Below, one piece after another: positions 13,766-14,954 of a stretch of 14,954 nt of DNA (within the stretch, counting starts at the first letter, position 1; each line of letters starts with the position of its first letter). Source of the stretch: Spirochaetae bacterium HGW-Spirochaetae-7. Lineage in GTDB: Bacteria > Spirochaetota > Spirochaetia > Treponematales > UBA12059. The notes below the pieces were generated by a model. That model saw nothing but the letters and a program-made list of their open reading frames with translations, had not been told where the DNA came from and made no database searches. The translations under genes were made by a program, and so were the position numbers. The stretch spans positions 1 to 14,954 of the forward strand of contig PGXR01000045.1 of the NCBI GenBank assembly GCA_002839245.1, given 5' to 3'.

Positions 13766-14668
13766 TTACACCTTCTGCTTCTGGTTTTTGCCGAGGATCC
13801 CGTCTGGCTTCAGGATGAGGATGAGGATGAGGATGATGAAGGCAAACGCATCCTCGTAGTCGCTCGAGATATAGCCGGTGCCCAGGCTTTCGGTCCACCC
13901 GAGGATGAAGCTTCCGAGAACCGCGCCGGGAATGCTGCCGATGCCGCCCAGTACGGCGGCGACGAAGGCCTTGATACCCGCCACGAAACCTATGTAGTAG
14001 TTTATCTGGCCCATATAGGAACATATGAGCACGCCACCGACGGCCGCAAGCGCCGATCCGATGATGAAGGTCACTGAAATTACCTGGTTGATGTTGACGC
14101 CGACGAGCTGCGCCATGCCCTTGTCCTGGGCCGTCGCCCGCATGGCCTTGCCTATGCGCGTGAATTTGATGAGCGCGGTAAGAAAGACCATTATGACCGA
14201 GGTGGTCACGAGGATGATGAATTGCGTAGAGTTGATGTATTCCCTTACCGGCAACAGGAAGGTGAGTTCCGGCAGGTACGACGGGAAGGAGAGGTATTTC
14301 TCCGTCTGCGCCAGCATGACGAAGTTCTGGAGTATCATCGAAATGCCTATGGCGCTGATGAGGGCCGACAGCCTTGGCTTGTTTCGAAGCGGCCGGTAGG
14401 CCAGGCGCTCGATGGTGAAGCCAAAGGCGGCAGAAAAGACGATCGAGGCCAGGATGGAGAGGACCAGTACGGCCCAGACCGGCATGCCCAGCATGAAGAG
14501 GTAACCGCCGACGATGAGCGCGGTAAAGCCGCCGAGCATGTAGACCTCGCCATGGGCGAAGTTGATCAGCTGGACGATGCCGTAGACCATGGTATAGCCC
14601 AGCGCGATCAGGGCGTAGATACTTCCCTTGGCGGTGCCGCTCAGGAAGAGCTTAAGAAAATAATCCAT
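13766..14668 (-). CDS. livH: Branched-chain amino-acid ABC transporter permease LivH
   Basis: The 300-residue inner-membrane protein is the partner permease of LivM and has the family's normal length. Landmarks are GSIYALIALGYTMVYGIVQL (15-34) with INFAHGEVYMLG (35-46), the coupling loop RIGKAMRATAQDKGMAQLVG (171-190), and GGIGSIPGAVLG (241-252). The last helix is an alternating Ile-Leu run encoded by a 6-bp tandem repeat and ends in KPDGILGK. ATG 14668 has AAGGA 8 bases upstream. The gene is first after the hairpin that follows the binding-protein gene. Confidence 0.95.
   Translation of the reverse strand: MDYFLKLFLSGTAKGSIYALIALGYTMVYGIVQLINFAHGEVYMLGGFTALIVGGYLFMLGMPVWAVLVLSILASIVFSAAFGFTIERLAYRPLRNKPRLSALISAIGISMILQNFVMLAQTEKYLSFPSYLPELTFLLPVREYINSTQFIILVTTSVIMVFLTALIKFTRIGKAMRATAQDKGMAQLVGVNINQVISVTFIIGSALAAVGGVLICSYMGQINYYIGFVAGIKAFVAAVLGGIGSIPGAVLGSFILGWTESLGTGYISSDYEDAFAFIILILILILKPDGILGKNQKQKV
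13812..13835. repeat. Four tandem AGGATG units inside livH
   Basis: AGGATG is repeated four times without error. On the coding strand this alternates ATC and CTC codons for Ile-Leu in the last membrane helix. A gain or loss of units would change helix length by two residues without shifting frame. Confidence 0.7.
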
Positions 14669-14758
14669 ACTGCGAATCCTTATCCACCGGGCTTGTCAAA
14701 GTGTAGCACGACAATGCGAAGCGCGGCTGATCATCCATTGATCCTGGGCAAATAGCAA

Positions 14759-14790
14759 GGCCGTTCCGGTGAATCAATACCGGAACGGCC
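14759..14790 (-). terminator. Hairpin between the binding-protein gene and livH (attenuator or processing site)
   Basis: GGCCGTTCCGGT (14759-14770) pairs perfectly with ACCGGAACGGCC (14779-14790) around an 8-base loop. It begins 28 bases past the binding-protein stop. Only a poor T-rich tail (TTGCTATTT on the minus strand) follows, so it is more likely a partial terminator or 3' stabilising stem than a full stop. Such stems commonly keep binding-protein mRNA more abundant than permease mRNA. Confidence 0.6.
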
Positions 14791-14817
14791 AATGGACAGT
14801 ATCCCGGGTCGGACTCT

Positions 14818-14954
14818 TTACTTCAGTTCGACGTACTTGCCGTTCTGTACCTGGTACACCGAGAAGCCGAAGCCGATCACGTCGCCACGCTGGTCGAAGC
14901 TGATCTTGCCGAGCGGGGTCTCGACGTACTCGGAGCGGAGGGCCTTGGTGACGG
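14818..14954 (-). CDS. Liv-type amino-acid ABC transporter substrate-binding protein, C-terminal end only
   Basis: The last 45 codons of a minus-strand gene are present, ending in TAA at 14820-14818; the rest lies beyond the window. The visible residues include PLGKISFDQRGDVIG and FSVYQVQNGKYVELK, the characteristic end of LivJ/LivK-type periplasmic binding proteins (type 1 periplasmic binding fold). Position just upstream of livHMGF supports this. The protein would capture the amino acid outside the inner membrane and deliver it to LivHM. Confidence 0.88.
   Translation of the reverse strand, partial: VTKALRSEYVETPLGKISFDQRGDVIGFGFSVYQVQNGKYVELK

Noticed and set aside
12451..13818. 455-residue plus-strand open frame opposite livM
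   Set aside because: It is an Asp/Arg/His-rich antisense shadow typical of GC-rich coding DNA, while the minus-strand frame is a clear LivM.
1..14954. CRISPR arrays, tRNA or rRNA genes, insertion sequences, phage or defence genes
   Set aside because: No spaced repeats, transposase, integrase, terminal inverted repeats or RNA-gene signatures were seen on either strand by reading.

Overview
This window of about 15 kb comes from a GC-rich bacterial chromosome. The architecture of the chemoreceptor (a multi-pass membrane sensor followed by HAMP and a signalling hairpin) and the pairing of an Rrf2 regulator with a cysteine-rich Fe-S protein both suggest a spirochaete-like, probably anaerobic organism. 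That placement is an impression from protein style, not a measured assignment. No rRNA, tRNA, CRISPR array, insertion sequence or phage gene was found.

Left part (1-4416). A tight minus-strand cassette runs from a GntR/FCD regulator through an RraA-like class II pyruvate aldolase to an Ldh_2-type 2-oxoacid/2-hydroxyacid dehydrogenase, and probably into a further gene cut off at base 16. Gaps between genes are 2 and 7 bp. It looks like a small catabolic operon with its own regulator. A 465-bp gene-poor stretch separates it from a plus-strand gene for a PPOX-like flavin-fold protein with an apparent internal deletion. This stretch holds two candidate promoters, each overlapped by GATAT repeats spaced exactly 11 bp apart. 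A convergent minus-strand gene encodes an M24-family (Xaa-Pro dipeptidase/creatinase-fold) enzyme.

Middle part (4417-9614). All genes here are on the plus strand: an Rrf2 regulator with three cysteines, a 326-residue ferredoxin-like Fe-S protein, an MFS transporter, and a chemoreceptor split by one in-frame amber codon. The Rrf2 gene and the Fe-S gene share a 13-bp motif, GTATTnTnnTACC, placed identically over each -10 box. This suggests that Rrf2 controls itself and the Fe-S gene. Three genes (Rrf2, MFS, MCP) have a -10-like hexamer directly before the start codon and no convincing Shine-Dalgarno sequence, as expected for leaderless mRNAs.

Right part (9604-14954). This is a minus-strand branched-chain or related amino-acid ABC transporter operon, read from right to left: periplasmic binding protein (3' end only), a hairpin, livH, livM, livG, livF, then a CBS-CBS-ACT sensor protein and a NUDIX hydrolase of the CoA-pyrophosphatase type. 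The hairpin after the binding-protein gene may lower transcription into the permease and ATPase genes. The NUDIX gene converges on the chemoreceptor gene and overlaps it by 11 bp.

The most interesting points are the shared Rrf2 motif with the uncharacterised Fe-S protein, the helically phased GATAT array, the amber-interrupted chemoreceptor and the apparent leaderless start sites. No complete new system of defence or biosynthetic type is evident.
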